DNA from: Excoecaria cochinchinensis | Taxonomy: Eukaryota; Streptophyta; Magnoliopsida; Malpighiales; Euphorbiaceae | Reading direction: 5' to 3' | Assembly (NCBI GenBank): GCA_947683425.1 | Contig: CANTUQ010000077.1 | Span: forward strand, 2,790,001 to 2,854,000 | DNA: 64,000 nt | In this document: in pieces, positions 54,272 through 64,000 of the stretch | How positions within the stretch are numbered: the first letter of the stretch is position 1 | Layout of the letters: every line of letters begins with the position of its first letter | Notes under the pieces: model-generated | What the model saw: only the letters and a program-made list of their open reading frames with translations | Database searches by the model: none | Told to the model about the DNA's origin: nothing | Program-made: the position numbers and the translations under genes

Positions 54272-57136
54272 TTTCCATCCTCACTTAACATATTTCTAAG
54301 CTTATCTCAAATTATAGATGTATAATTCATCCACACATATAAAGACATACGCTTAAATATATTTGAAATTAATGGAAAATAATATATTATGTATCCAGTA
54401 ACATTAATTTCTTCTTCTCCACACTTTACTCTTCCTTTTCCTCTCCTTTATTCTTTGATTTCAACTCCTTTTCTTTCTTTCTCCACCATGGCTGAATACC
54501 ATCATAAGAATTCCATGAAAAATTTTGATTTTCATGCTCCACTTTCTTTTCCCACTTTCTTTACATTATATTATTAATAAGTTTGTATAATAAATACAAC
54601 TTCTGATACATAACTATACCATAAAATCTTTGAAATATCATTTAATATACATTAAACATTTACTAAGATCTATATCTTCCTGAGAACTCTACCTAACACT
54701 TCTCGATCTCCTCTTTATGCATGACTTCAATTTGGAACCTACCCAAAAATAATTTTAACTCAATTATACCTAATAATGAAACTATTAAGTATAGCTAAGA
54801 ATTCACTTAATTAACTTTGTAATTTTAAATCTTTAAGTACATTACCCGATCACTAACTTTATCCTTATTTTTCCTAAGACTTATTGACCACTATCCTTCA
54901 CTAATTACCTTTTTGCATATTAACATATCAACTGCTCGCTCGTGTTCATATCTCTCACTAGACACTAGAATATTTAATAATACATCTAGCATTTGGTTCG
55001 AACTTGGAATTGGTATTCCAAGCTTCCTACGTATCCCGAAGGTGGGAATCAGAACCACGTAGTTCTAACTATAACTAACTCTTTACTTTAATAAACATAT
55101 AACATATCAACCACACCCATCCTCTTCTTTATAACACATATATCTTGTAATATCATCAATACATATACATTAGTCATAAATAATTAACACGTTATCAAAT
55201 ATTCATTAATAATCCCTTAAATCATACTCATCTCTAACACCACTTTAATTACATTACAATCACTTATAGCTTGAACTCAATATAGGTGTGGACAATCGGG
55301 AACACCAGATACCCGAAGGTATCGAATCACTCCACACCGTAAAGGTACCAACACTAGATACCCAAAGGTATCAAATCACTCGACACCATGAAGGTGTCAA
55401 CACTCGATACCCGAAGGTATCAAATCACTAGACACTGTGAAGGTGTCAAAACTTGATACTCAAAGGTATCAGATCACTTGACGCCATGAAGGTGTCAACA
55501 CTATCCCCTATATGTCCACGTCTATATCAAATTCAGATTCAAATAAAAGGTTTTACTCACTACATCACTACATTACACTAATCATATATGTATACACTAT
55601 ACACTATACACTTCATTCATTAGTTCACTATACATAATCTACATTTAATATTCAATTTCCTACAATCACTACATTTAAAATCCTAATATAACTATGTTAT
55701 AATCACTCTTAATTGTTTCATCTCATGCTTAATTGTTTCCATCTTTCTTTTGGTGCTTTACAGGTCATCTATAGCCTCATTCATGCTTTAAAAATGCATT
55801 TGGGTGCTTTAGAATAAAGAATGAGGCATAAAGGAAAAAGGAGAACAAGTCTGGGACTATCATGACTCATGACAATTGTGCCAACTCGTGGCAGAAGCTT
55901 TTTGTCACAAGTTATCACCTTTGTGCTTAGTCAGGTGCTAAGTCAAAGTTAACTTCCCACTTATGCTGCGATTTTGAGCTAGTAAATGGAATTTTTAGCA
56001 AGAAATGGTCCTACTCTTTTGTTCCCTTATTTCTTAACTTTCTATTGGTAAAATTACAGATCATTTGGAGCTATATCCTGGGATTTATGACTTTAGAAGC
56101 ACACATTGCTCCATTGTCCCGGCTAGAGTAGGAATACTTTTGTTTTGGCCAATTTTAAGGCACTTAGAGTCGAAATTAGCTCATGGTCAGTTATATAACA
56201 TTTGTAGGTATGGAAATCACCGTTCAAATTCCACTAAAAACACATCATTTTTAGGTCTCTACACTAAATTATAACCAAAACACTAACTCGAGGTCAAGTG
56301 TACCCTAACACAGTATTTCACCAACAATTCTCTCAAACACAAATCATCACTTTCTATGCAATATCTCATCAATTCCACATCATATCAACATAAACACATC
56401 CAATTACACTCATATCATGCATAAAATCTCAAATACACACTTGCACATATTTATATGTTTCCAAACCTCTTAGGTGCACCAAAACTCTTCAAACATCACT
56501 TTAATGCACTATCTCCTTCCCTTTTTGCTTCCTTGTTCAATTTCACCTCAAAACCATCACCCAAACTTCACTTTAATACCATCTCAAACTTATAATTTGA
56601 ATTATCAAGTAATAGAAAAGAGAAGAGGAAGAAACACATGCACAAACTTACCTTTAAAGCTTATGAATCTAGCTTGATTCCTTTGTACCCTTTGCATGCC
56701 AATTAACGTAAGAAAATGAAGTAGAGGAAGAAAGAAAAATCCTAAAATTTCCAGCCACCATGGTTGGCTCCCTCTCTCTTCCATACATACATTATATACT
56801 TATTCTATGTGGCTAACAATGTTACACATTTCAAGCCCCTATTGGCCAAATTAAGATTTTTGTGTAAATATCCACTTTGATCCTTATTTTCTCCTTTTAT
56901 TAGACATTAGCATATACTCAATTTTCATTTCCTAAATTAGCCCACCAAATTAATTCTTTTAATGCAATTTAGGTTATAACTACATAAATGTCCAACTTGC
57001 CGCACTTGATAAAGCTTTTTGTTTAATGACAGTTATTTCCTTTACGAAACTTTTGGCACTTAATCATACTCTTTCGATTTCCATTTCATCCTAATTTTGC
57101 CTTAATAAGACTAGGGTGTATTTTAGGTCCTTACAT
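54272..57136 (-). mobile_element. Tekay-like LTR fragment H
   Basis: Minus-orientation LTR whose start on that strand is TGTAAGGACCTAAAATACAC (57136), similar to LTR I (TGTAAGGACCCAACTCGTAC). It contains the donor AAAGGTAAGTTTG (GT 56651-56650, 485 nt into the LTR), the tandem dyad array 55304-55502, and CCTACGTATCCCGAAGG-type text at 55025, shared with 46840 and 61970. The terminal hairpin pair is absent, so the left end is missing, probably on the far side of G and outside the window. No gene is supported. The ORFs at 54389, 56065 and 56474 lie in LTR DNA. Confidence 0.65.
55304..55502. repeat. tandem array of short alternating dyads
   Basis: About four units of about 46-50 bp, each made of two hairpins: GATACCCGAAGGTATC and GACACCATGAAGGTGTC, joined by AAATCACT or AACACTC. 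Stem changes are mostly matched on both arms. Confidence 0.9.
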
Positions 57137-57842
57137 TTCCCATGCAATTTGAAGATTTTTTAGAGGGGGTTTTTATAGAAAAAGATTGTCGCTCCTATAG
57201 TTTTTAAAAGAGTTGGAGTGCCTTTACAATGCATTCTCCTTTGGTGGCTAGAGATTCTTGCAATTTCTACATCTCTGAGGCCTATTTGATGAGTAACTCC
57301 TTATTGGTCAGGGATTCTTTGACTTTTTGAATCTCTAAAACTTGCTAGAGGATTAACTCCATTTCTGGCTATTTGTTGAGAGCTTTGATCCATTTCTAGA
57401 GTCGAAGGTTTTGGTTTTGGGTTTCTTCATCTTTGACTTCTTGGGCCTAAGATTTTATTTCTGGAGCAGATGAGACTGCTACTGATTTTGATTTTTGTGC
57501 ATCATTTCGAACTACTTTCTCCTTTCTTTTTGATTTTCTAGGCATCTTTAGGTTGTGTTTTGAACAATGCATTCTTTTCCATTCACATATTGTTTTAATA
57601 TGCCTCCATATCCTAAGTCAGATGCATCGATTTTAATATCTTAGGAGCATATGGGTCTAATAAATATAGGCATAGGATTTCTTTACCCTGTTTCTCAATC
57701 AGTTGAACTATTCTAGTATGCTTGTCATACCATCATATAGGGTTTTTCTTCAACCTATCATATAAAGGTTTTGCTAATCGGTTGATGTTTGAATAAAAAT
57801 CTAAGACATAATTTAGACTTCCTAAGAACCTCTAAAGGTATG
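57137..57842 (-). pseudogene. endogenous caulimovirid-like (pararetrovirus) fragment
   Basis: On the minus strand from about 57828: FLGSLNYVLDFY and KPLYDRLKKNP (RT thumb to connection region), then, after a frameshift, DASDLGYGGILKQ (about 57630-57590). The GYGGILKQ box is characteristic of RNase H of Caulimoviridae and unlike Ty3 elements, which have GLGCVLMQ or similar (as in D). RT palm and the rest of RNase H are missing. A different, basic then Gln/Glu/Lys-rich frame follows (57560-57137) with at least seven stops. I do not recognise it securely; it may be the start of another viral ORF. The fragment is old, rearranged and non-functional. It is bordered by LTR H on the left and LTR J on the right. 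Confidence 0.7.
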
Positions 57843-60308
57843 TGTAACACCCCTTACCCTTACGTAGTAAACAATACCAAAGCATGGCAAGTTCACTATG
57901 ACAAGTGAAGAGTGCCATCAAGCAAGATATATTTACCCTGTTAACATATATCATTTATAGCAATACTATTTGTGGATTCACCTCATGATATATAATAAAC
58001 CGAATCACAAATTTTCTTTCTTAATACAATACCATTCACATTAGCTTTTACATACCCAAAGCTATCTTGAATACATACTTGTTTCGATACATATTTAAGA
58101 TATATAATTACAACAAAAGATTATATTTACATCACTTGAACAAAAGACAAACCCTATATTGATGAGCTTTCTATTATTATATTAGCCTTGTTGATTACGT
58201 GATGTCCTTGGCGTTGGTGTCAACTTTGGTACCTATGCAGATGGAACGCCCATGCTAAGCATATAGCTTAGTGGGGAACAAACATGGTATGGATGACCAC
58301 TCGCAGTGATCATCATTAGGCACACACACATGATGCATACTTATAAAGAAACAATTCATAATAGTCACATACATATATCTTGCATCTTTTAAACACACAC
58401 ACACACACTCATATATATACATACATATATTCTTATGATATTCTCATGGCATATCATTCATTTATCTTTATCTTCTAATAGTTTGCCTGCATTCCTTAAG
58501 GAAATGGATAACGGGAAATACAGAATAGAGGGTACTCGCAGGTACTTTGCACATATAGAACAATAACATATAAAATTCAGATGGTGACCCAAACGGGGTC
58601 TAAAATAATGACCCAAACGGGGCCTGTATAATCACCCAAATAAACGGGGCCTGTATAATCACCCAAATAGGGTCAACATAAAAGATTAGAGGGCTGCAAT
58701 AACAAGGGTCCCTATAGGCATGCCTATCTATCCACATCCCGATTATAGCAGGTTATTTAATTAAGACATCCCAATTCCATTCATATTTACTCACAACATT
58801 GATTCATGATCGTGCATGTACCTTATAAGTAATTCTGAGCAATTCTTATTATTAACATATCATATCAATAAATTAATACCATTTCAATACAATTGTACAT
58901 TTTAAAGTTCATGTATAATATAATTTACATACTTAAGTACATGTTGTATCATACAATTTTCCACATATACATGTCATTCCCAAATCATTAAATATGTGCT
59001 AGCTATGTTTTAGGAAGTTTAAATTGAAACTAGTTCAAAATGGAAAGAAAACTACAATTTAAAAGATGAAAACATATAGGTTACATGGTGGGCAGAGGTT
59101 GTTACATGGTGGATAGGAATTCCTAACCACCGTGTAAACCAAATGGCATGTAAAAATCAATTCTAGAAGTATATTGATGGTACATGATGATTAAATGATA
59201 AATGTATATATATGGATGTTTAACATTGATATTTATGCAAAATGCATGGGAAAATATATTATTATGAATATAATTCTTATGAAAGGTATTATTGCCTGAA
59301 AATTACTTCCCGATATTGATATTGATTAAAAGATCTTATTTATCTATTCCTAATTTATATGTTAATTATATACTTACGAATGTACAAATGTGAATATGAA
59401 ACTGTTATATATCATTTTGAACTAATAATAGGGCCTGCTTAACCTGTTTAGGATGTGAATAGATAGGCATGCCTGTAGGGTGCCCAAGCAGCTGCTATCT
59501 GTTATCTTCCCTTCGGGGATGCCTGATAATGTTATCCCGCCTATCTGCACCTATAGAAAGTAGCCAGGTAATTGAACAAATAATGTGATCTAAACGTGTT
59601 AAACACTAATTTGTACTCTAATCTCTGACCTAATGGTATGCAAATAGTATATGACATGTTATGCACTGCAAATAATATTATTAGAGTCCTATGTGATGCT
59701 TATTATATTTATAGAAGAATTGTGAATATTTATATACATGTACTCATGCTTGTCACCACCAAGTAACTCCCGAATCTTAATGAAATGTCTCGATAAAGCT
59801 CATTACTGTATTGTGATTATGGTATGGTTAACTAATGGGTATGAAAATAATGACTTGAATTCAAATGATATGTACTATATGGTCACCATGCTAGAATACA
59901 AGTACACAAATACATGCAAATGTACCCCATAAGAAGAATACCTGTGAATGATATTTATATAATATTGATATTATGTTATGCATTAGCTTGACTATATGCA
60001 AATGACTTTATGCATTGTATTAGAACAAGTAGAACTGCGTGGTCCTAATTCCCAAATTCTAGTACACATCAGAAGCTTACTTAATTAGACATTTGGCATT
60101 CAATTATTTTTAAATCATACATAGATATATTTTACTTCCCAAGTTATACATTTTAGTCCATAAGTGTAAGATTACCAAATTGCCTTCGGTCTTTTAACAT
60201 AAATCCGACTATATGCCTATCACATCGAACTACCCGATTATACACATTCGACCACAATTATGCCCTAATATTTTCGGAGACAACTAGGCTATAAGTTAGG
60301 GCCTTACA
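57843..60308 (-). mobile_element. 3' LTR of Tekay-like element J
   Basis: 2466 bp, TGTAACACCCCTTACCCTTA at the left to TAGGGCCTTACA at the right, followed by a polypurine tract and pol, so this is the 3' LTR of a minus-strand element. The hairpin pair lies at 58276-58231, with CATGCCTATCTATCCAC at 58717. Between about 59090 and 60090 the modules run in the opposite orientation (GTGAATAGATAGGCATGCCT at about 59455; GAACTGCGTGGTCCTAATTC at 60035), so a segment was inverted or inserted. Confidence 0.8.
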
Positions 60309-60320
60309 TTTCTTCCTCCC
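60309..60320 (-). other. polypurine tract of element J
   Basis: Minus strand GGGAGGAAGAAA between the pol stop codon (60323-60321) and LTR start TGTAAGGCCC. Same layout as element D. Confidence 0.8.
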
Positions 60321-61122
60321 TTAAAGAATTTCGTCCTCAAAATTCATACCTGTATTAAATAGTTGTGGATATTGTGCTCTCATTGTTGACTCGGGCTCCC
60401 AAGTTGCTTCTTCAATTCCATGGTGTTGTCAAAGTACTTTTACTAACGAAACTTGCTTATTCCTTAATTATTTCACTTCATGTGTCAGTATAGCCTCAGG
60501 TTCCTCATCATATGTGAAATTTGGTTGCACTTATATATCTTGCATCGGTTAGATACATAACTCATCTAAATAATATCTTAGTAGTATCGAGACATGGAAC
60601 ACATCATGCAACTTAGAAAATTCGGAAGGAAGTGCTAACCGATAGGCTACTGGTCTAACTTTTAGAAGTATCGCATATGGACCAATAAATCTTAGAATTA
60701 ATTTTCCCTTCTTTCCAAATCGGAGTATCTTTCTCCATGTTGACACTTTCAAAAAACTTTATTTCCCGACTTCATAGCCAATATCTTTCCTCTTCAAATC
60801 AACATATGACTTCCGTCGATCACTGGCAGCTTTCAATAATTGTTGAAAACTTGAACTTTCTCTTCTGTATCCTTAGCAATATCAGGCCCAATCACCTTAT
60901 GTTCATTCAATTTTGTCCAACATACAGGGGTTCTACATCTTCTACCATACAGTGCTTCATAGGGTGCCATGCCAACGCTTGTCTGATAACTATTATTGTA
61001 GGCAAATTCCATCAATTGAATGTATTTATCCCAACTTTTGGAGAAATCCAAAACACAACCTCGAAGCATGTCTTCTAATATTTGTATCACCCTTTTAGAT
61101 TGCCCATAAGTTTGTGGGTGGA
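60321..61122 (-). pseudogene. pol: pol 3' end of element J (integrase to chromodomain)
   Basis: Tekay-type integrase C-terminal half. YGQSKRVIQILEDML at 61108-61064 corresponds to DGQSERIIQVLEDLM in D. The catalytic Glu is replaced by Lys (AAA at 61096-61094). Then come EFAYNNSYQTSVGMAPYEAL and RRCRTPVCWTKLNE, a frameshift near 60840, STWRKILRFGKKGKL, LHDVFHVSILLRYY (60750-60560), stops in the chromodomain part, and the conserved ending QYPQLFNTGMNFEDEIL before the stop. The upstream part is cut off at 61122 by LTR K. Confidence 0.85.
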
Positions 61123-62256
61123 TGTAACACCCCCAACACCCATACGTAGCATAACGAAGGATGAAGAGCTATGGTGAGCGAAAGGTGCTACCAGACAAAG
61201 ACATTCACAGCTATACAAAAATGAGAATAATAAAATTTTTAGAAAATAGAACCTCAAGACATGCACATCCTAAACCTATGTCATCAACACACCAGTATTC
61301 GCACTATAAGATATTACAACTTATTACAAACGCTAATAATTAAAACTTGATTACATGCCAAAATCAAAAACTCTCCCTATACAGATCTACCAACTTGTTG
61401 GCCAAAGTTATTGTGGACTACTGTGCTACTCTGATCTCCGAACCTGCACGAAAAAACAACCATGCTAAGCGATAATGCTTAGTCGGGCAAAACAAATAAT
61501 GGGCGGCCACTCACAGTGGTTGCCGAGGCAAAAACTTGCAAACCAATATATATATATATACACAGACATAAGCATAAAGGAAACTAGCTTCAGTTAACGT
61601 TAACTCATATCGTTACTTTTATACGAAAACTTAAACAATTTCATATGCATATTCATTCATATACCATAACCAGAAAATACTGTATTACATTTAATTCACA
61701 ATTACATTAGACATACTTATTATTTACCTGACTCATTTAATTAATCATATAAATAGTTATGCCTCATGAAGTTCAGGAATACGGTTTGTAAATCGAAATG
61801 TAAAGTCTGGAAATTCCCATTATGACTAACATTTCCAAAATCATGCAAAATTGCAGTAATAACACTTACTTAAAACATTTCATTTATTCAAACTATTAAT
61901 TGATCAAAACCAAACAAAACATTTAGACTTACAGATTTGGTTCGGGCTTGAAATAAATATTTCAAGCTTCCTATGTATCCCTATGGTAGGGAATCAAAAC
62001 CACATAGTTCTACAAAAACCTTTATACTTAAATAATTCAAGAATTAATCTTAAATCATTTTCTAAATTCAGTTATCTATCTCATGCGTAATGCTTATTAT
62101 CTATCTTACTTACCAATCATTACATCATCACTGTATTCATTAAAACCACAAAAAAATACATATGAATTTCTTACCAATATACTTACTGAAATTGCATAGG
62201 CCTAAGTTTCATAGGTAAACAGCACATAACATACCTGTGTTCTCATTTAAACATAT

Positions 62257-62298
<42 letters not shown>

Positions 62299-64000
62299 AA
62301 GTTTATTTACTGAATGTTCAACTATAGAAAACATGCATATTAAATATTTCAATAATTTTTTATATAAACTTCATATAGATAAACATACTCGTAACTTCTG
62401 AACAATTTCATAACGTGCTTTATTCACATACAATTTCTTAGACATTCAATATTCATTTATACATATTCGTTAGAGCAAACGTTGATTTCTTTATCACTTT
62501 CCATTTCACAGATATCGGTTGATTATATAAAACCCATAGGTAGCCGGAGACACCGCACATTTCCACATAGGTGTCCATAAAGGATCCTGAACAGAGGAGT
62601 GCGTAGAGCACAAGTCAAATGGCATTAATCACAAATGCATCAAATGCTTATTCACATAATCAATTTATGAATCATCACAGAACTTATCAATTCATTCACA
62701 TTTCTTTATTCATTTAATTGCCTGCTAAGTCATAGGGGTGGATAAGCGAGTAATAGAACACATGGCGGCACCCGTGGGTATGCTTCGAAAAGCAACATCA
62801 TATTTTTCTCATTCAAAACATTTTCAAATTAGGGATCTTAAACAAGATCCGTACACATTGAGGTTCGCGAGGAATCAAACGGGGACCTGATCAGGGTCCA
62901 AACAGAATAGAGGGCTGCAGCTAATAAAACTCTATAGGCATACCTATCTATCCATGACTCGACTAACGCAGGCTAAATTCCCATACCATTATTAAATTCT
63001 TTCACATTTTACACATATATATCCATTTCATCAAACACTAGCATTATTCTTTTATGATCACATAGATACATGTATCAATATATATGTATGCCTATCATAT
63101 GCACTAATTTCATTTATCGTATACAAACTAGTCATGTGTAGTTTCATAGATTAAGATATTCACATGATCGTATTAAACGAAATCATATTATTATTCATCA
63201 TGCATTTACTTATTGCATATTAAATGGACTAATTACATTTATCATATCCGTATGAACATACTGAACATAACTATCTTATTAACATCATGCACTCATATAG
63301 ACTTAACAAATAAATTACAATACTTTATGCACAAGCAGCCATTAAATAATAATAATGGTAGACAAAAGTCTCATAATTCAATTACTAACATGCATAGAAG
63401 CATTTGAATAATTCACAGATTAAGGTACTCATTTTAATTATAGAGACATAATACAAGTGAGAAACTATGCAAAGGAGAAGATTTTCAAAACATTTTAGGA
63501 CAGAGAGGTCTGTCGCGCTCGGGACGGGTGTCACGCTCACGAAAGACGAGTCCCAGGAGGCAATCACGAGTCATGCTCACTATCACGGCTCATGAAGGCG
63601 AGCCTATTAGAGCATAACAAAAGAACAGAGGAAGGGGCGGGAGTTATCACGACTCGTGCTTGCCAGCACGAGTTGTGCTTCCCACCACGAGACTTGCTCT
63701 CGAGCATGAGACGTCCTCCCCCAAGCCGAACGGCTTTCACGCCGAACGGAGTCCCTTGCCGAGCAAACTCACCAGCACGAGTCGTGCTCCACCAGCACGA
63801 GATGTGCTCCCGTGCCAAATGGACTCCCAGCTGACCGGGCTCTCAATCGAGTGGGATCTCAGCACGAGTCATGCTCCCCATGCTGAGATGCGCTCTCATT
63901 ACGAGTGGAATCTCATGATGAGTGGGATCCTCCTGCCGAGTGATGAAGCTTGACACAACTCGTGCATTCCTCTGCTAATAGCTCAGCTGATCAGGAAGTG
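61123..64000 (-). mobile_element. Tekay-like LTR K, partial (runs past window end)
   Basis: Begins TGTAACACCCCCAACACCC and is the reverse-orientation relative of the solo LTR 44008-47649: its first 80 bases match the complement of 47570-47649, and the CATAGTTCTAC and GACCTGATCAGGGTCC modules follow in order. It contains the hairpin pair (61487-61442), an (AT)n run (62261-62287), and a CACGAGTCGTGC/TGTCGCGCTCG palindrome cluster (63505-63965). By comparison, about 0.8 kb of LTR lies beyond the window. It is inserted in the integrase gene of J. Confidence 0.88.
63505..63965. repeat. palindrome cluster in LTR K
   Basis: GTCGCGCTCGGGACGGGTGT, then many CACGAGTCGTGC / CACGAGTTGTGC dyads among ACCAGCACGAG phrases. 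Corresponds to 45197-45560 in the related solo LTR but is longer. Confidence 0.75.

Noticed and set aside
57137..57842. Reading this interval as part of the Tekay-like element J or LTR H
   Set aside because: The RNase H box is of caulimovirid type, the LTR of J starts cleanly at 57843 and the LTR of H ends at 57136.

Overview
This window is plant nuclear DNA, almost certainly pericentromeric or otherwise heterochromatic. I find no host gene in 64 kb. Essentially all of it is Ty3/Gypsy LTR retrotransposon sequence from two lineages, plus one short caulimovirid-like endogenous pararetrovirus fragment. Plant origin is shown by the Tekay-type chromovirus polyprotein with a C-terminal chromodomain, the initiator-Met-tRNA and Arg-tRNA primer sites, the caulimovirid RT/RNase H piece and the AT-rich inter-element DNA. 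The species cannot be named from the sequence.

Lineage 1 is Tekay-like. Its LTRs are 2.4-4.2 kb, begin TGTAACA/TGTCACA/TGTAAGG and end TGTTACA. One full element is present (D, 26154-35783, minus, 5-bp duplication GTTTG). There are also solo LTRs at 3283-7444, 9542-12030, 13804-14385 plus 49507-51441, 15261-17868 and 44008-47649, most with matching target-site duplications, and partial copies at 8586-9541, 53764-54271, 54272-57136, 57843-61122 and 61123-64000. Lineage 2 is Tat/Ogre-like. Its LTRs begin TGTAGACACCGGGTCC, the primer site matches tRNA-Arg, the polypurine tract ends GGGGGCAAC, and a minisatellite lies just upstream of it. Its members are A (before 1 to 53763, minus), B (14386-49506, plus), C (23156-43227, minus) and a solo LTR at 18256-20890.

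The elements form a deep nest. D sits in C, C in B, B in a solo Tekay LTR (called I), I in A, A in an LTR fragment (G), and G in another LTR fragment (H), which abuts the pararetrovirus fragment. Target-site duplications confirm the inner four insertions: GTTTG (D), CATAT (C), GGTGT (B) and ATATT (I).

Three things stand out. (1) Element B belongs to the same family as A and C, whose LTRs are about 2.3-2.5 kb, yet B has terminal repeats of only 29 bp. A primer site and polypurine tract lie in the right places and a perfect 5-bp duplication flanks it. Its 29-mer looks like the first 16 nt of U3 joined to the last 13 nt of U5, as a premature first strand transfer in reverse transcription would produce. 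(2) The Tekay-type LTRs appear to contain their own intron: a GTAAGT-type donor lies 430-610 bp inside the LTR and a YAG/GT acceptor 300-520 bp before its end, the acceptor at the foot of a covarying set of RNA hairpins. (3) Within that predicted intron most LTR families carry an array of long perfect palindromes. The palindrome sequence differs between families, but the position does not.

All coding regions are broken. D has five TAG codons, one TAA and a frameshift. C has gag but no pol. A and B both lack the capsid core of gag, and B keeps only RT and integrase scraps. The downstream element J has lost the integrase catalytic Glu.
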